Position numbers and translations under genes: made by a program. Shown here in pieces: positions 29,204-38,550 of a stretch of DNA of 64,000 nucleotides. Each line of letters opens with the position of its first letter. Position 1 is the stretch's first letter. The stretch lies in the NCBI RefSeq assembly GCF_029269835.1, contig NZ_JARJBB010000005.1, forward strand, positions 186,001 to 250,000, in the 5' to 3' direction. The stretch comes from Streptomyces tropicalis (GTDB lineage Bacteria; Actinomycetota; Actinomycetes; Streptomycetales; Streptomycetaceae). The notes under the pieces are model-generated. The model saw nothing but the letters and a program-made list of their open reading frames with translations, was not told the DNA's origin and did not search any database.

Positions 29204-29613
29204 TTGCGAATCATTCGCATCCCCCTGACACCGCCGCCGCACCCCCTGAGTGGGTTACCGGCACGGCCTGGATCGATGAAATCGCAGCGCCTACGGGTTC
29301 GTCTCGGCTGCGCATCGACAGCGTGCACTTCACTCCCGGCTCCCGCACGATCTGGCACCGCCACCCGTTCGGCCAAGTCCTGCATGTCACTGCCGGTTCA
29401 GGTCTCGTCCAGCGTCGTGGCGGCGCCGTGGACACCATCCGCGCTGGTGACACCGTCCGGATCGAGCCGGGTGAACGGCACTGGCACGGCGCCGGACCCA
29501 CCACTTTCATGACTCACCTGGCCGTCCAGGAAATTGCTGACGACTGCACCGAGGCGGAACGGGGCGATGCCGTCGCTCCTGGCGAATACCCGAGCCAGCG
29601 TCCAGTTGGCTGA
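29204..29613 (+). pseudogene. Cupin-domain protein, frameshifted near its start
   Basis: Starting from TTG at 29204 (AGAGGA upstream) the product begins MRIIRIP. It must then change frame at the C5 run near 29220 to continue as DTAAAPPEWVTGTAWIDEIA. The rest is a complete single cupin: HFTPGSRTIWHRHPFGQVLH (metal-binding His residues), then IEPGERHWHGA. The downstream frame has no start codon before GTG at 29323, which would remove the first strands. One lost C in the run would explain this. Cupins of this type are quercetinase- or decarboxylase-like. Confidence 0.65.
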
Positions 29614-29640
29614 AGACACCCGCAGAAAGAATCGACCATC

Positions 29641-30249
29641 ATGTATGCCAAGCAGTACGAAGTCACCCTGCCCGCCGACTACGACATGGGCATCATCCGC
29701 AAGCGGGTAGCCGATTTCGGACACATCCTCGACAACCGAGCTGGGCTTGGACTGAAGGCGTACGTCATCCGTGAGCGCGGCGTGAACGGCTCGCCGGTCA
29801 ATCAATACGCCCCCTTCTACCTGTGGAACGACACCGGCGCGATGAGTCATTTCCTCGTCGGCGGCGGCGGCTTCCAAGGCATCATCCGAGACTTCGGCCG
29901 CCCCGCTGTTCATCACTGGACCGGCATAGCCAGCCACATGGGTCTGTCTCGTGGCGCGACCCCCAAGGCTGCCTCACGTCGCCTGACCAAGATCGTGGTC
30001 GACTCCGACCCGACGGGCATGGGCGTCACGCACCTGATCCAGAACGAAATCGACAAGCTGAACGACCTAGCCCAGCGCGACGGCGTGCACACCGCCGCTC
30101 TCGCTGTCGACCCCTTTCACTGGCAGCTGATGCGCTTCATCCTGTGGGAGCACGCCGTTCCTGAGGCCGAGGACACCACCGAGCGATACGAGGTGCTGCA
30201 TCTGTCCACACCTCACCTGTCCGATCTCCCGGAAGGACGCCACTGGTAA
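29641..30249 (+). CDS. DUF4865 family protein
   Basis: A 202-residue protein beginning MYAKQYEVTLPADYDMGIIR and keeping the family pattern GLGLKAYVIRERGVNGSPVN, YAPFYLWNDTGAMSHFL and GFQGIIRDFGRP. No signal peptide or membrane helix is visible. Family members are uncharacterised but typically lie beside a TetR regulator and a cupin, as here. The fold suggests a small-molecule enzyme or binding protein, which is inference only. Confidence 0.85.
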   Translation: MYAKQYEVTLPADYDMGIIRKRVADFGHILDNRAGLGLKAYVIRERGVNGSPVNQYAPFYLWNDTGAMSHFLVGGGGFQGIIRDFGRPAVHHWTGIASHMGLSRGATPKAASRRLTKIVVDSDPTGMGVTHLIQNEIDKLNDLAQRDGVHTAALAVDPFHWQLMRFILWEHAVPEAEDTTERYEVLHLSTPHLSDLPEGRHW

Positions 30250-30452
30250 TCCCCTCGTCTCCGTGGTGGCCGCTGACCGCACCTTCCTCGCTGTCACCGC
30301 AGCCTGCCCGGGGGCCACGCTGCTTGAGCCCCGGCCGTTCGATCAGCTGGTCACCTTCGAAGCGGGCTCCGGGCGGACGAGGCGACGAGCTGCGGCGCGG
30401 TGACCGCTCGCCAGCGAGCCTGGGCGGACTCGACGAGCTTGAACACCGTCGC

Positions 30453-31881
30453 GTGGTGCGTCAGGGGCGGTCTTGGCAGACCGCCCCTCCAACGAATGAC
30501 ATCGAGAACTGGCTGCGCGGTGATGAGGGCAGCCTCCCAGCGTGATCGACGACCTTTCCGACGCGACCTGGGACCGTGAACTCGACGACCTCTTCCTGCG
30601 CATCGGCCACCGTCTCGGCCGCGCCGACCTGCGACGCCGCATGCGTGACTACGTCCGCGCTCTGCTCGGCCCGGTCGGCCGCAAGAACGGCTGGCAACTG
30701 GCCGAACATGCAGGTCACCGCACCCGCGACGGCCTGCAGCGGCTGCTGAACGGGGCCACCTGGAACGCCGACGATGCCCGCGATGACCTGCAGGCGTACG
30801 TCGCCGACGAGCTCGGCGAGGCCGACGGGGTCCTCATCCTCGACAACACCGGCTTCGTCAAGAAGGGCACCACCTCCGCGGGAGTGCAGCGCCAGTACTC
30901 CGGCACCGCCGGCCGCACCGAGAACTGCCAGATCGGCGTCTTCGCCGCCTACGCCACCACCCGTGCACGCGCCCTGGTGGACCGCCAGCTGTATCCGCCC
31001 AAGTCCTGGACGGACGACCGCGAACGCTGCCGCGCCGCGTAGATTCCTGATGAGAGGGGCTTCGCCACCAGACCAGAGCTGGCCAGGGCAATGGTGCTGC
31101 GCGCACTCGCCTCCCCGCTGCCGATCGCCTGGGTGACCGCGGATGCCGCCTACGGCCAGGAGTGGCGCTTTCGCCGGATGCTGGAAGAAGCCACGGTCGG
31201 CTACGTGCTCGCCGTCCCGAAGTCACAGCCGGTGCCCCGCTTCGGCCGAATCGACTATCTCTTCGCGCAGGCGCCGCATGAGGCGCATGGGAGCAACGCT
31301 CGTGCGGCGACGGCGCCAAGGGCCCGCGCGTCTATGGCTGGGCGGCCGTTCAGCTCCCGGTGATCGAGGGCTTCGACGGTGAGCGGCCCACTCATCACCG
31401 CTGGGCGCTGGCCCGGCGCAGTATCAGCAGACCCGATCAGATTGCCTACTACCTCGCATACGCGTCGGTGGGCACCTGTGTCGACCGGCTCGTGCGCGTT
31501 GCCGGGCGCCGGTGGGCGATCGAGGAATGCTTCCAGGCAGCGAAGAACGAGTGCGGCCTGGACCAGTACGAAGTCCGCGGCTATGTCGGTTGGATGAGGC
31601 ACGTCACCCTGGCCATGCTCGCGCATGCCTTTCTCGCGACCACGGCGGCACAGGCGGCGGCAAAGGGGGATGCAGAAGCGGTTCCACCCTGGTTCCGCTC
31701 ACCGTGGCAGAAGTCCGCCGGCTCCTGGCAACTGGCCCCGCACACCGGCACCGCCCGCCACTTCGCTTCCATGCGCTGAGCTGGTCGCGAGGGCGTCAGG
31801 CCGTGGCCCGGCACTGTCACTACCGGCGACGATGTCATTCGTTGGAGGGGCGGTCTGCCAAGACCGCCCCTGACGCACCAC
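30453..31881 (+). mobile_element. Degenerate IS701-family element with 52-bp perfect terminal repeats
   Basis: Bases 30453-30504 and 31830-31881 are exact 52-bp inverted repeats. Each contains its own hairpin, AGGGGCGGTCT-TGGC-AGACCGCCCCT, which could stop incoming transcription. The 1.4-kb interior holds a broken transposase. The ends are perfectly preserved although the gene is dead, so the element could still be moved in trans. Confidence 0.88.
30542..31779 (+). pseudogene. IS701-family transposase, frameshifted
   Basis: Three consecutive frames give the pieces of one transposase. The first has ILDNTGFVKKGTTSAGVQRQ and YSGTAGRTENCQIGVF (30542-31042), the second WVTADAAYGQEWRFRRMLEE (31091-31363), and the third RRWAIEECFQAAKNECGLDQ (31360-31779). 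The usual first catalytic motif DDTG reads DNTG here. With at least two frame changes and an in-frame stop, the gene is not functional. Confidence 0.85.
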
Positions 31882-32247
31882 CAGCCCACTACACTCCGGA
31901 CGATGCCTCTGACCAGGCCAGATAGCGAAACGCTGCTGGAGTACTAAGTTGGCGGAGTTCGTTGCCGATGTGTCCGCCTCAGTACCGCGGCGGGATCAGC
32001 GGCGGTGGGGCGAGTGTTATTTGCGGGGTCTGATGTTGGACGGCCGGCGTAAGTCGATCCAGCCGATGGTGAACCGGTCGCCGTGGGAGTAGACGCCGGT
32101 GTGACAGCGGAACGCCCAGCGGTTGTGCGAGGCCGTCAGCCCTGAGGTGTGGATGGTCAACGACGTGTCGTCTCCCGAGGGCGGGCGTCGGCGGGGGTGG
32201 CCCGGCAGCACTGCGGAGCGCTGGTCAAGCGGGCGTGGTCTTGTTCG
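31882..32247. other. Unassigned sequence downstream of the IS701 element
   Basis: A 64-codon minus-strand frame (32017-32211) has slight protein character (SHGDRFTIGWIDLRRPSN) but matches no family I know. It may be the end of a gene cut by the IS. Nothing else is supported. Confidence 0.35.
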
Positions 32248-32557
32248 TCATGGGTTCCACCTGGTCGTAATTGGCGTGATAAGCGGACTCCAGATGCCCG
32301 CGCGGGACGTGATGCCGCCGCGGGAGATGATGGCGCGGATGTCGAGGGTGACGGTGCCATCGTTCTTGAGGGAGGTGCTGACGCGGCCGTAGTCGGTGTC
32401 GGTGTCCAGGACGACCGAGCCCCTTCGGCGGTGGCGGAGTGGACGGGGATGTCGCCGGACTGGGCGCGGAGCACGACCGTGCCGGGCACGGCCTCGGCGA
32501 GTCGGATGTCGTCCGTGGGCGAAGCGGAGCCGTTGTGTCCGCGCTCTTGAAGGTCAC
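32248..32557 (-). pseudogene. DUF4097 beta-strand repeat protein, truncated and frameshifted
   Basis: Read across two frames the minus strand gives DDIRLAEAVPGTVVLRAQSG and DIPVHSATAEG, then, after one lost base near 32410, GSVVLDTDTDYGRVSTSLKN. The strand-turn pattern is that of DUF4097 proteins, which form beta-helical adhesin-like domains. The N-terminal half is missing and the fragment abuts the stop of the LysE-type gene. Confidence 0.6.
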
Positions 32558-33186
32558 ATGGACTTGAGCGCCTCTGTGAAAAGGAGAGCCGCGAGTGTGC
32601 CGAAGGTGAGGCCGGCGACGACGTTCAGAGCTATGGCTGCGTTGCTGCCTTGCCGCAGCATCGTGGAGAGGCGGCCTGCGGAGAGCCCGACAACACTGTC
32701 CCAGGCCAGGCCGATCACCAGAAAGATCAGCCCTAGCGTGAGGAACTGCACGGAGGAGGGACCATGGCCGGAACGCGCGAATTGGGGTAGAAACGCAGCA
32801 AAGAACAGGATGATCTTCGGGTTCGTGAGATTGGTGAGGACGGCACGGCCAAGGATCCGATGATCCGGCGCCGCCGCGGGTCCGGCAACGCCGGCCTGCC
32901 GTGCGCTGCTCAACGTGGTCACCGCAAGCCAGGCGAGGTAGGCCGCCCCGGCCAGACGGACCACGGCCAATACCGCGGGAGTCGACCTAAGCATGAGCGA
33001 CAGTCCTAGTGAAGCCGCCGTCACGTGCACCACCATGCCCAGCGACATGCCCACTGCGGAGAGCACGCCGGCCCGCGGGCCCCGGGCCACCGCGACAGCG
33101 ATGATGTACGCATTGTCCGGCCCGGGCGGGAGCGTGACGAGCAGGACCGCGAGGAGATAGCCGGGAAGAACTCCGGGATCCAGCAC
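32554..33186 (-). CDS. LysE-family amino-acid/homoserine exporter
   Basis: A 210-residue inner-membrane protein with about six hydrophobic segments and the RhtB/LysE signature near the start: GYLLAVLLVTLPPGPDNAYI, then GVLSAVGMSLGMVVHVTAAS and NLTNPKIILFFAAFLPQF. Family members export amino acids such as homoserine, threonine or lysine. I chose the GTG at 33186 because GGAGGT lies just upstream; a longer frame to 33225 has no ribosome binding site. It is divergent from a CGNR regulator gene, which probably controls it. Confidence 0.87.
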   Translation of the reverse strand: MLDPGVLPGYLLAVLLVTLPPGPDNAYIIAVAVARGPRAGVLSAVGMSLGMVVHVTAASLGLSLMLRSTPAVLAVVRLAGAAYLAWLAVTTLSSARQAGVAGPAAAPDHRILGRAVLTNLTNPKIILFFAAFLPQFARSGHGPSSVQFLTLGLIFLVIGLAWDSVVGLSAGRLSTMLRQGSNAAIALNVVAGLTFGTLAALLFTEALKSM

Positions 33187-33200
33187 AGCACCTCCGCAAC

Positions 33201-33279
33201 GTAACGCATTGAAGACGAATTGCACGTTACGTCACCGACTCCCACGCGCGCAACGCACTATTGCCGTTCTTCGCGTTAC
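33201..33279. promoter_or_regulatory. Three GCGTTAC-like motifs between the LysE and CGNR genes
   Basis: The 102-bp divergent space holds GTAACGC (33201-33207, inverted), ACGTTAC (33224-33230) and GCGTTAC (33273-33279). The first two face each other and the third directly precedes the CGNR start. They are candidate binding sites for the CGNR protein. Confidence 0.45.
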
Positions 33280-33288
33280 AGTGGCCAT

Positions 33289-33861
33289 GTGGCTATCACG
33301 GTCGAGGCGATGTCCCCGGAGACGCTCGTCGAGCTGGTCAACGGCTGGGGCAGCGACCCGCGCAGCGCCGATGGTCGGAGTGGCACGGCTTACCCGCCCG
33401 CCGCGGAGATCACCGGCCGCCTTGCCATGGCTGCCGGAGTCGGAGACACCGTCACGGCGGAGCAACTGCCCAGGGCTGCCGACCGGCTACATCGTGTTTT
33501 CGACACGGCCCAGCCGCGCGAGCGAGCTCGGCTGGTCACGGAGCTCCTCGACGAAACAGGGATCCGCCCGGCTCTGCACATGGGCCCGACCGACTCTCCG
33601 CATCTCAGCTGGCTCGTCGAGCAGGGCCCCATGGTCGTTCTCGCCTCAGCTGCCGTCACCCTGCGCGACTACCTCGGCAAGCACGGCATGGGCCGTATAG
33701 GCGTGTGCACCGGGAACCGCTGCGCCGACGTCTACATTGACGCTTCACCGGCGGGCCGACGCCGCTTCTGCTCGGTGACCTGCCAAAATCGCGCGCGCGT
33801 CGCGGCGTTCCGCAGTCGGCGCGGGGCAGGCGGGCGTGGCCCACGATCCATGAATGCATGA
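33289..33861 (+). CDS. CGNR zinc-finger regulator with ABATE-like domain
   Basis: A 190-residue protein. The C-terminus is a CGNR zinc finger: GVCTGNRCADVYIDASPAGR, then RRFCSVTCQNRARVAAF, with four metal-binding cysteines and a basic helix thought to bind DNA. The N-terminal 130 residues fit the stress-linked ABATE domain (LVELVNGWGSDP at the start). Such proteins are likely transcription factors. The start is GTG at 33289. It is divergent from the LysE-type exporter. Confidence 0.83.
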   Translation: MAITVEAMSPETLVELVNGWGSDPRSADGRSGTAYPPAAEITGRLAMAAGVGDTVTAEQLPRAADRLHRVFDTAQPRERARLVTELLDETGIRPALHMGPTDSPHLSWLVEQGPMVVLASAAVTLRDYLGKHGMGRIGVCTGNRCADVYIDASPAGRRRFCSVTCQNRARVAAFRSRRGAGGRGPRSMNA

Positions 33862-34641
33862 GCGGAGTCGATCGGGCCGTATCAAACACCCTTCAGACGT
33901 CAACCAGATGAAGGTGGGTAAGGCCGCCTCGGCGTGGACACCGGCGGGGTTCCCCTTCTGCGAGTCCACCAGGGGTTTGCCCTCGCATCGCACGTGGGTC
34001 TTGATGCTCGGCGTGCTCACGGAGAGCCGGCCACTGGGTTTCAAAGAGGACTGACACAAGAAGCGCAACACCGTCGAGCGGGCCGTCAACAAGATGAAGA
34101 ACTCCCGGGCCGTCGCGACCCCCGGTCGCTCACGGTTGACGCCCCAACCCCTGGATCTCCCGGGCAGCGGAGATGCGGCGACCCCACACGCTCCAGTGAC
34201 GACAGGTGCGACATCACGTCACATACCGCCCTCTCGGAGGGTATTTAGGGATAAATTATGGCGCTAAGTGGCTGCCGTGATCGACAATCTTCGGGCTGAT
34301 CAGCACCTTACGTACACCTTCACGGCCTTTCAGGTGCCGACCCGCGTGCCCGTTTGATCCGCTTCTCGGCGCTGGATTTCGTCTGGCTTAGTAATGGAGC
34401 GGAAGGTTACCACCAGTGCGGGGTTTCGAGGCATTTCAGACTGCGCACATTGGTGTTGAATGCGACAAAATGAGTCGAAACGCCGATCGCAAATCAACGT
34501 TAAATGCCCACTCAGGTCAGTAACCTGCTTCCACCTCCGGCAGAGTCTGTCCCGGTGCATTCATCGTCCACCACCCGCCCGGGAATGCCTGCCCGCCGCC
34601 CTTCCCGCACGGAACCGCGTCAAGCCGGCTCTCGTGCCGCC
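33862..34641. other. 780 bp with transposase remnant, otherwise no gene
   Basis: Apart from the IS5 remnant at 34058-34120, neither strand has a convincing gene. An AT-richer patch lies around 34240-34300 and 34380-34500, unlike the flanks. It may be old insertion-sequence debris. Confidence 0.45.
34058..34120 (+). pseudogene. IS5 transposase C-terminal remnant
   Basis: Twenty-one codons read KKRNTVERAVNKMKNSRAVA, matching the terminal KRN-x-VER-x-x-N-x-x-K-x-x-R-x-VAT block of IS5 transposases that contains the catalytic Glu. No other part of the gene remains. Confidence 0.6.
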
Positions 34642-35538
34642 TCAGTCTCCTGCCTTGGCGGCATCGTGCAACGCGTCCAGCAAGGTGCGCATCGCGGACT
34701 GCGTCAGGGCGCCTTCCCGGACCGCCATGTAGATGTCGCGGGCGGGCTCGGGACGGTGGACCTTGCGCACAGCGACGCCTGGAAGGTGGCTGCCCAGGCC
34801 AAGCCGGGGAATCAGGCCGACACCGAGTCCGGCCGCGACGAGGCCGACGGCGGTGGCGTAGTCCTCGCTGGCTGCGACGTAGCTCGGGCTGAAACCCGCT
34901 GCGGCGCACGCGTCGACCGCGATGTCCAGGCAGGGGCCGGGCGGTTCGCTGCTGATCCAGGGCTCGCCGGCGAGATCGGTCAGGCTGAGCACTCGACGGG
35001 CAGCCAGGGGGTGATGGGCGGGCAGGACTGCGAGGTACGGGTCGTCGAGCAGGTGGATCAGACGGACGCCTTGGCGGATCCGGTCACCGGGCCGGACCAC
35101 GATGGCCAGGTCCGCGTTGCCCTGTTCCACTTCAGCCAGCGGGTCCTGCTGGTCGCCCAGCTTGAGGTCGATCTGGACTCCGGGATGCTCGCGGCGCAGC
35201 CGGGTCAGGGCCGGCGCCATCAGGGTGGGGCCGACCGAGGTGAAGTAGCGGATCGCCAACCGGCCGGTGCGTCCGGCGCGCAGGTCGGCCAGTGCGGTCT
35301 CGGCCTCGGCGACGTTCTGGCTGATGATTTCGGTGTAGCCGATGAGCAGTCGGCCCGCCGCCGTCGGCCGCACGCCGCGCCCGAAGCGCTCCAGCAGCGC
35401 GATTCCCGCTTCCTTCTCCAGCGCCGCCACCTGCTGGCTGATGGCCGACGGTGTGTATCCCAACTGCTCGGCTGCCGCCGTCATCGATCCGTTTCTGACC
35501 ACCGCCCGCAGGATCTGCATACGTCTTACCTCAAGCAT
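34642..35538 (-). CDS. LysR-family transcriptional regulator
   Basis: A 298-residue LTTR. The N-terminal HTH is LRAVVRNGSMTAAAEQLGYT, then PSAISQQVAALEKEAGIALL. The C-terminal co-inducer domain has RLAIRYFTSVGPTLMAPALT and GLVAAGLGVGLIPRLGL. It is divergent from the EamA transporter gene that heads the pepA-ridA-phzF operon, the normal layout for an LTTR and its target operon. Confidence 0.9.
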   Translation of the reverse strand: MLEVRRMQILRAVVRNGSMTAAAEQLGYTPSAISQQVAALEKEAGIALLERFGRGVRPTAAGRLLIGYTEIISQNVAEAETALADLRAGRTGRLAIRYFTSVGPTLMAPALTRLRREHPGVQIDLKLGDQQDPLAEVEQGNADLAIVVRPGDRIRQGVRLIHLLDDPYLAVLPAHHPLAARRVLSLTDLAGEPWISSEPPGPCLDIAVDACAAAGFSPSYVAASEDYATAVGLVAAGLGVGLIPRLGLGSHLPGVAVRKVHRPEPARDIYMAVREGALTQSAMRTLLDALHDAAKAGD

Positions 35539-35632
35539 GCAGTTGAGCTTAACGCACGTGCAGTTTTCTTCGCTTGTTCTACCAGATCACGTCATGCATC
35601 TTTCAGAGCACGGACCTGGGAGGGGAACGACG

Positions 35633-36637
35633 GTGGGTGATGTGGTGGGCGGGGCGAGGGCGTTGGCGCGGATAGCCGTGCTCGCCCTGTTGTGGGGCTC
35701 GACCTTCCTGTGGATCAAACTGGCTCTGGCCATGCTGACCCCGGTCCAGGTCACCCTTGCTCGCTGCGTCCTGGGGGCCGGCGCTCTCACCGCCGCGTGT
35801 CTGTGGACCGGGCATCGTCTCCCCCGCGGGTTCCCGTTCTGGCGCCGGGTCTTCATCGCGGCGTTCTTCTGCAACGCGCTGCCGTTCACGATGTTCAGCA
35901 TCGGCGAGCAGCGCTTCGACTCCGGTGTGGCCGGCGTCCTGAACGCGACGACCCCGCTGTGGTCCCTGCTGATCGGCATCGCCCTTGGGACGGAGCGTGC
36001 GGTCCGCGCGGTCCGCCTGGTCGGGCTGCTCCTGGGTTTCGGCGGCGTGCTGCTGATCTTCGCTCCCTGGGAGAGGGCCGGTGGTATCGACGTCGGCGCT
36101 CTGGCGATCGTGGGAGCGGCGATCAGCTACGCCATCGGCTTCACCTACATGGGACGCGCCCTTGTCGGCAAGGGCTTCTCCACCGTCGTCCTGTCCGCCT
36201 CCCAGCTCATCGCCGCCACCGCCCTGACCGCGCTGACCCTGCCGGCCGGCGGCCTGGCCTCGATCCCATGGCACCCGAAGGGCTTGATCGCCACGGCGGC
36301 CCTGGGGATCTTCGCCACCGGGATCACCTTTCACCTCACCTACCGGATCATCGCGGCAGAAGGCGCGACCAACGCCGCGACGGTCGGCTACCTGCTGCCG
36401 GTTGTGTCGGTGGGGCTGGGGGCTGTCGTGCTCGGCGAAGCCTTCAACCTGCGTATCGCAGCGGGGATGGCGATCGTGCTCGCCGGGGTCGCCCTGACCC
36501 GACGCAAGAGGAAGCCGTCTGCATCGCCCTCCGATCCTGGCGGCGACATCCACTGCGCCGGACAGCTGACATTCCCACGACACTCCGTCCAACACATGCG
36601 GGGCATACCTCGGACCCGGAAGAACAGGACCCATTGA
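35633..36637 (+). CDS. EamA-family (DMT) metabolite exporter
   Basis: A 334-residue membrane protein with two five-helix EamA repeats: ALLWGSTFLWIKLALAMLTP near the start, GIALGTERAVRAVRLVGLLL, and a second half with YAIGFTYMGRALVG, TNAATVGYLLPVVSVGLGAV and GEAFNLRIAAGMAIVLAGVA. Family members export amino acids or drugs. GGGAGGGG precedes the GTG at 35633; an ATG 13 codons earlier has none. A polar 35-residue tail after the last helix is unusual. The next gene begins one base after the stop. Confidence 0.88.
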   Translation: MGDVVGGARALARIAVLALLWGSTFLWIKLALAMLTPVQVTLARCVLGAGALTAACLWTGHRLPRGFPFWRRVFIAAFFCNALPFTMFSIGEQRFDSGVAGVLNATTPLWSLLIGIALGTERAVRAVRLVGLLLGFGGVLLIFAPWERAGGIDVGALAIVGAAISYAIGFTYMGRALVGKGFSTVVLSASQLIAATALTALTLPAGGLASIPWHPKGLIATAALGIFATGITFHLTYRIIAAEGATNAATVGYLLPVVSVGLGAVVLGEAFNLRIAAGMAIVLAGVALTRRKRKPSASPSDPGGDIHCAGQLTFPRHSVQHMRGIPRTRKNRTH

Positions 36638-36638
36638 A

Positions 36639-38152
36639 ATGACCACCTTGACGGTGAGTACTTCCAAGGCGACGTCGCTGCTCGTAGACGCCATCGTGAT
36701 CGGTGTCGCCAAGGACCTGGGCGGCCCGGTCGTGGCATCCGGGGGCGACGGCAGTGCCGCGATGCTGGATGGCGAATTCGCCGCAATCCTGGGCAGTGTT
36801 GGCATGACCGGAGCCGAGGGCGAGGTGGTCAAGCTCCCCGCCCCGAAAGGATGTGAGGCGCGGGTGGTTCTCGCAGTGGGTCTCGGTCCGATGGGGAAGG
36901 ACGGGATTCACGACGCGGAGGCCCTGCGCCAGGCTGCCGGGACAGCCGCCCGCACCCTGGCGGGGACCACGAGGGCTGCGCTCGCACTTCCGGTCGACTC
37001 CGCCGATGCGGCGGAGGCGGTGGCACTGGGCGGCCTGCTCGGCGCCTACAGCTTCGGCGCTTACCGGAACGACCGGGACTGCAGGTCCCCAGTTCGCGAG
37101 TTGGTCATCGTTGCGACTCCTGAGATGCAGCGAGAGGCGGAAGCCGGCGTGCACCGCGGCATGGTGATCGGTCAGGAGATGCACCGCTGCCGCGACTTGG
37201 TCAACACGCCGCCCAACGACCTGTGTCCGGAGAGTTTCGCCGCCGCGGTCGAGGCGATCGGCAGGCAGTACGGGCTTTGCGTCGAGGTGCTCGACGAGCA
37301 GGCGCTGGCCGAGTCCGGCTTCGGTGGCATCCTCGGGGTCGGCCGGGGCTCGGCCAGACCGCCACGACTGGTGAAGATCGTTCACAGCGTCCCGGGGGCG
37401 AGGACACGCTTGGCCTTCATCGGCAAGGGCATCACCTACGACTCCGGCGGCATCTCACTGAAGCCGGTGGGCTTCAACGAGATCATGAAGCGCGACATGT
37501 CCGGTGCCGCCGCGGTGCTGGCCGCCGTGGTTGCCACCTGCCGACTGAACCTGCGGGTCGAGGTCATCGGCTGGCTGGCGCTGGCGGAGAACATGCCCTC
37601 CGGCACGGCCACCCCCCGGCGACGTGTTGCGGATGTACGGAGGGAGGACCGTCGAGGTGCTCAACACCGATGCAGAAGGGCGCCTGGTGCTCGCCGACGC
37701 CATCGTCCGCGCGGCCGAGGACGACCCGGACGCCATCGTGGATGTGGCCACCCTGGCCGGCGCCATGAGGATCGCGCTGGGCAACCACCTCTTCGCGGTG
37801 ATGTCCGACGATGACGACTTCCGTGACCGCGTGGTGGCCGCCGCCGCGGCCAGTGGCGAACGCGCCTGGCCCATGCCGCTGCCCGGCGAACTGCGCACCA
37901 GCCTGGACTCGACGGTGGCCGACATCGCGAACAGCGGAGAGCGGATGGGTGCCGGCCTCGCGGCGGGCCTGTTCCTGAGGGAGTTCGTCCCGGACGGCCG
38001 CCTCTGGGCCCATCTGGACATTGCAGGGCCCGCGTTCAACGAGGGCAGCCCTCACGGATACACCCCCACCGGCGGCAACCGGCTCGACGGTCCGCACTCT
38101 GATCCAGCTGGCGCAGGAAGCCGCAGCCGGCGTCGACTGCCCCGCAAGGTGA
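36639..38152 (+). pseudogene. pepA: Leucyl aminopeptidase (M17), two frameshifts
   Basis: A nearly complete M17 zinc aminopeptidase of about 500 residues. Metal and catalytic motifs are present: GKGITYDSGGISLKP, MKRDMSGAAAVLAA, and, after a frame change in the C6 run at 37612-37617, [15 protein letters not shown] second shift, an apparent extra A at 38077, separates HGYTPTGG from [19 protein letters not shown]. As written the protein stops being M17-like at about residue 325. The two single-base events could be assembly errors. It is the second gene of the EamA-pepA-ridA-phzF operon. Confidence 0.82.
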
Positions 38153-38160
38153 TCCCCCTG

Positions 38161-38550
38161 ATGCCCTTCCTCGACTCCATCACCACCGACGCGGCTCCGC
38201 AGCCGCTCGGCCACTATTCGCAGCCCATGGTTACGCCGGACGGCACCATCCGGGTTTCCGCACAGCTGCCTCTGGGCGGTGGCGTCCATCCCGACTCCCG
38301 CGTCGTGGAGCAGGCACGTCAGGCACTCGCCAACGTCCTGGCAATCGTGGAGTCGACCGGTGCCTCCGGGAACTCCATCGCCAGGATCACCGTCTATCTC
38401 AGCGACATCTCCGACTGGGAAGTCGTCGACGCGGTCGTCGGCGAAGTGCCCGGTGAGCATCGTCCGGCACGCACCGTACTGCAGGTATCGGGGCTGCACC
38501 GCGGGTTCCGCATCGCCGCCGACGCCGTTGCCCACCGAGTCCTGTCATGA
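38161..38550 (+). CDS. RidA/YjgF-family enamine deaminase
   Basis: A 129-residue cytoplasmic protein with the Rid fold: [40 protein letters not shown], then [16 protein letters not shown] and [14 protein letters not shown] (the conserved Arg that binds the substrate carboxylate). Rid proteins hydrolyse reactive enamines and imines made by amino-acid enzymes. The ATG follows AAGGTGA and the stop of pepA by eight bases. Its stop overlaps the phzF start by four bases. Confidence 0.87.
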   Translation: MPFLDSITTDAAPQPLGHYSQPMVTPDGTIRVSAQLPLGGGVHPDSRVVEQARQALANVLAIVESTGASGNSIARITVYLSDISDWEVVDAVVGEVPGEHRPARTVLQVSGLHRGFRIAADAVAHRVLS

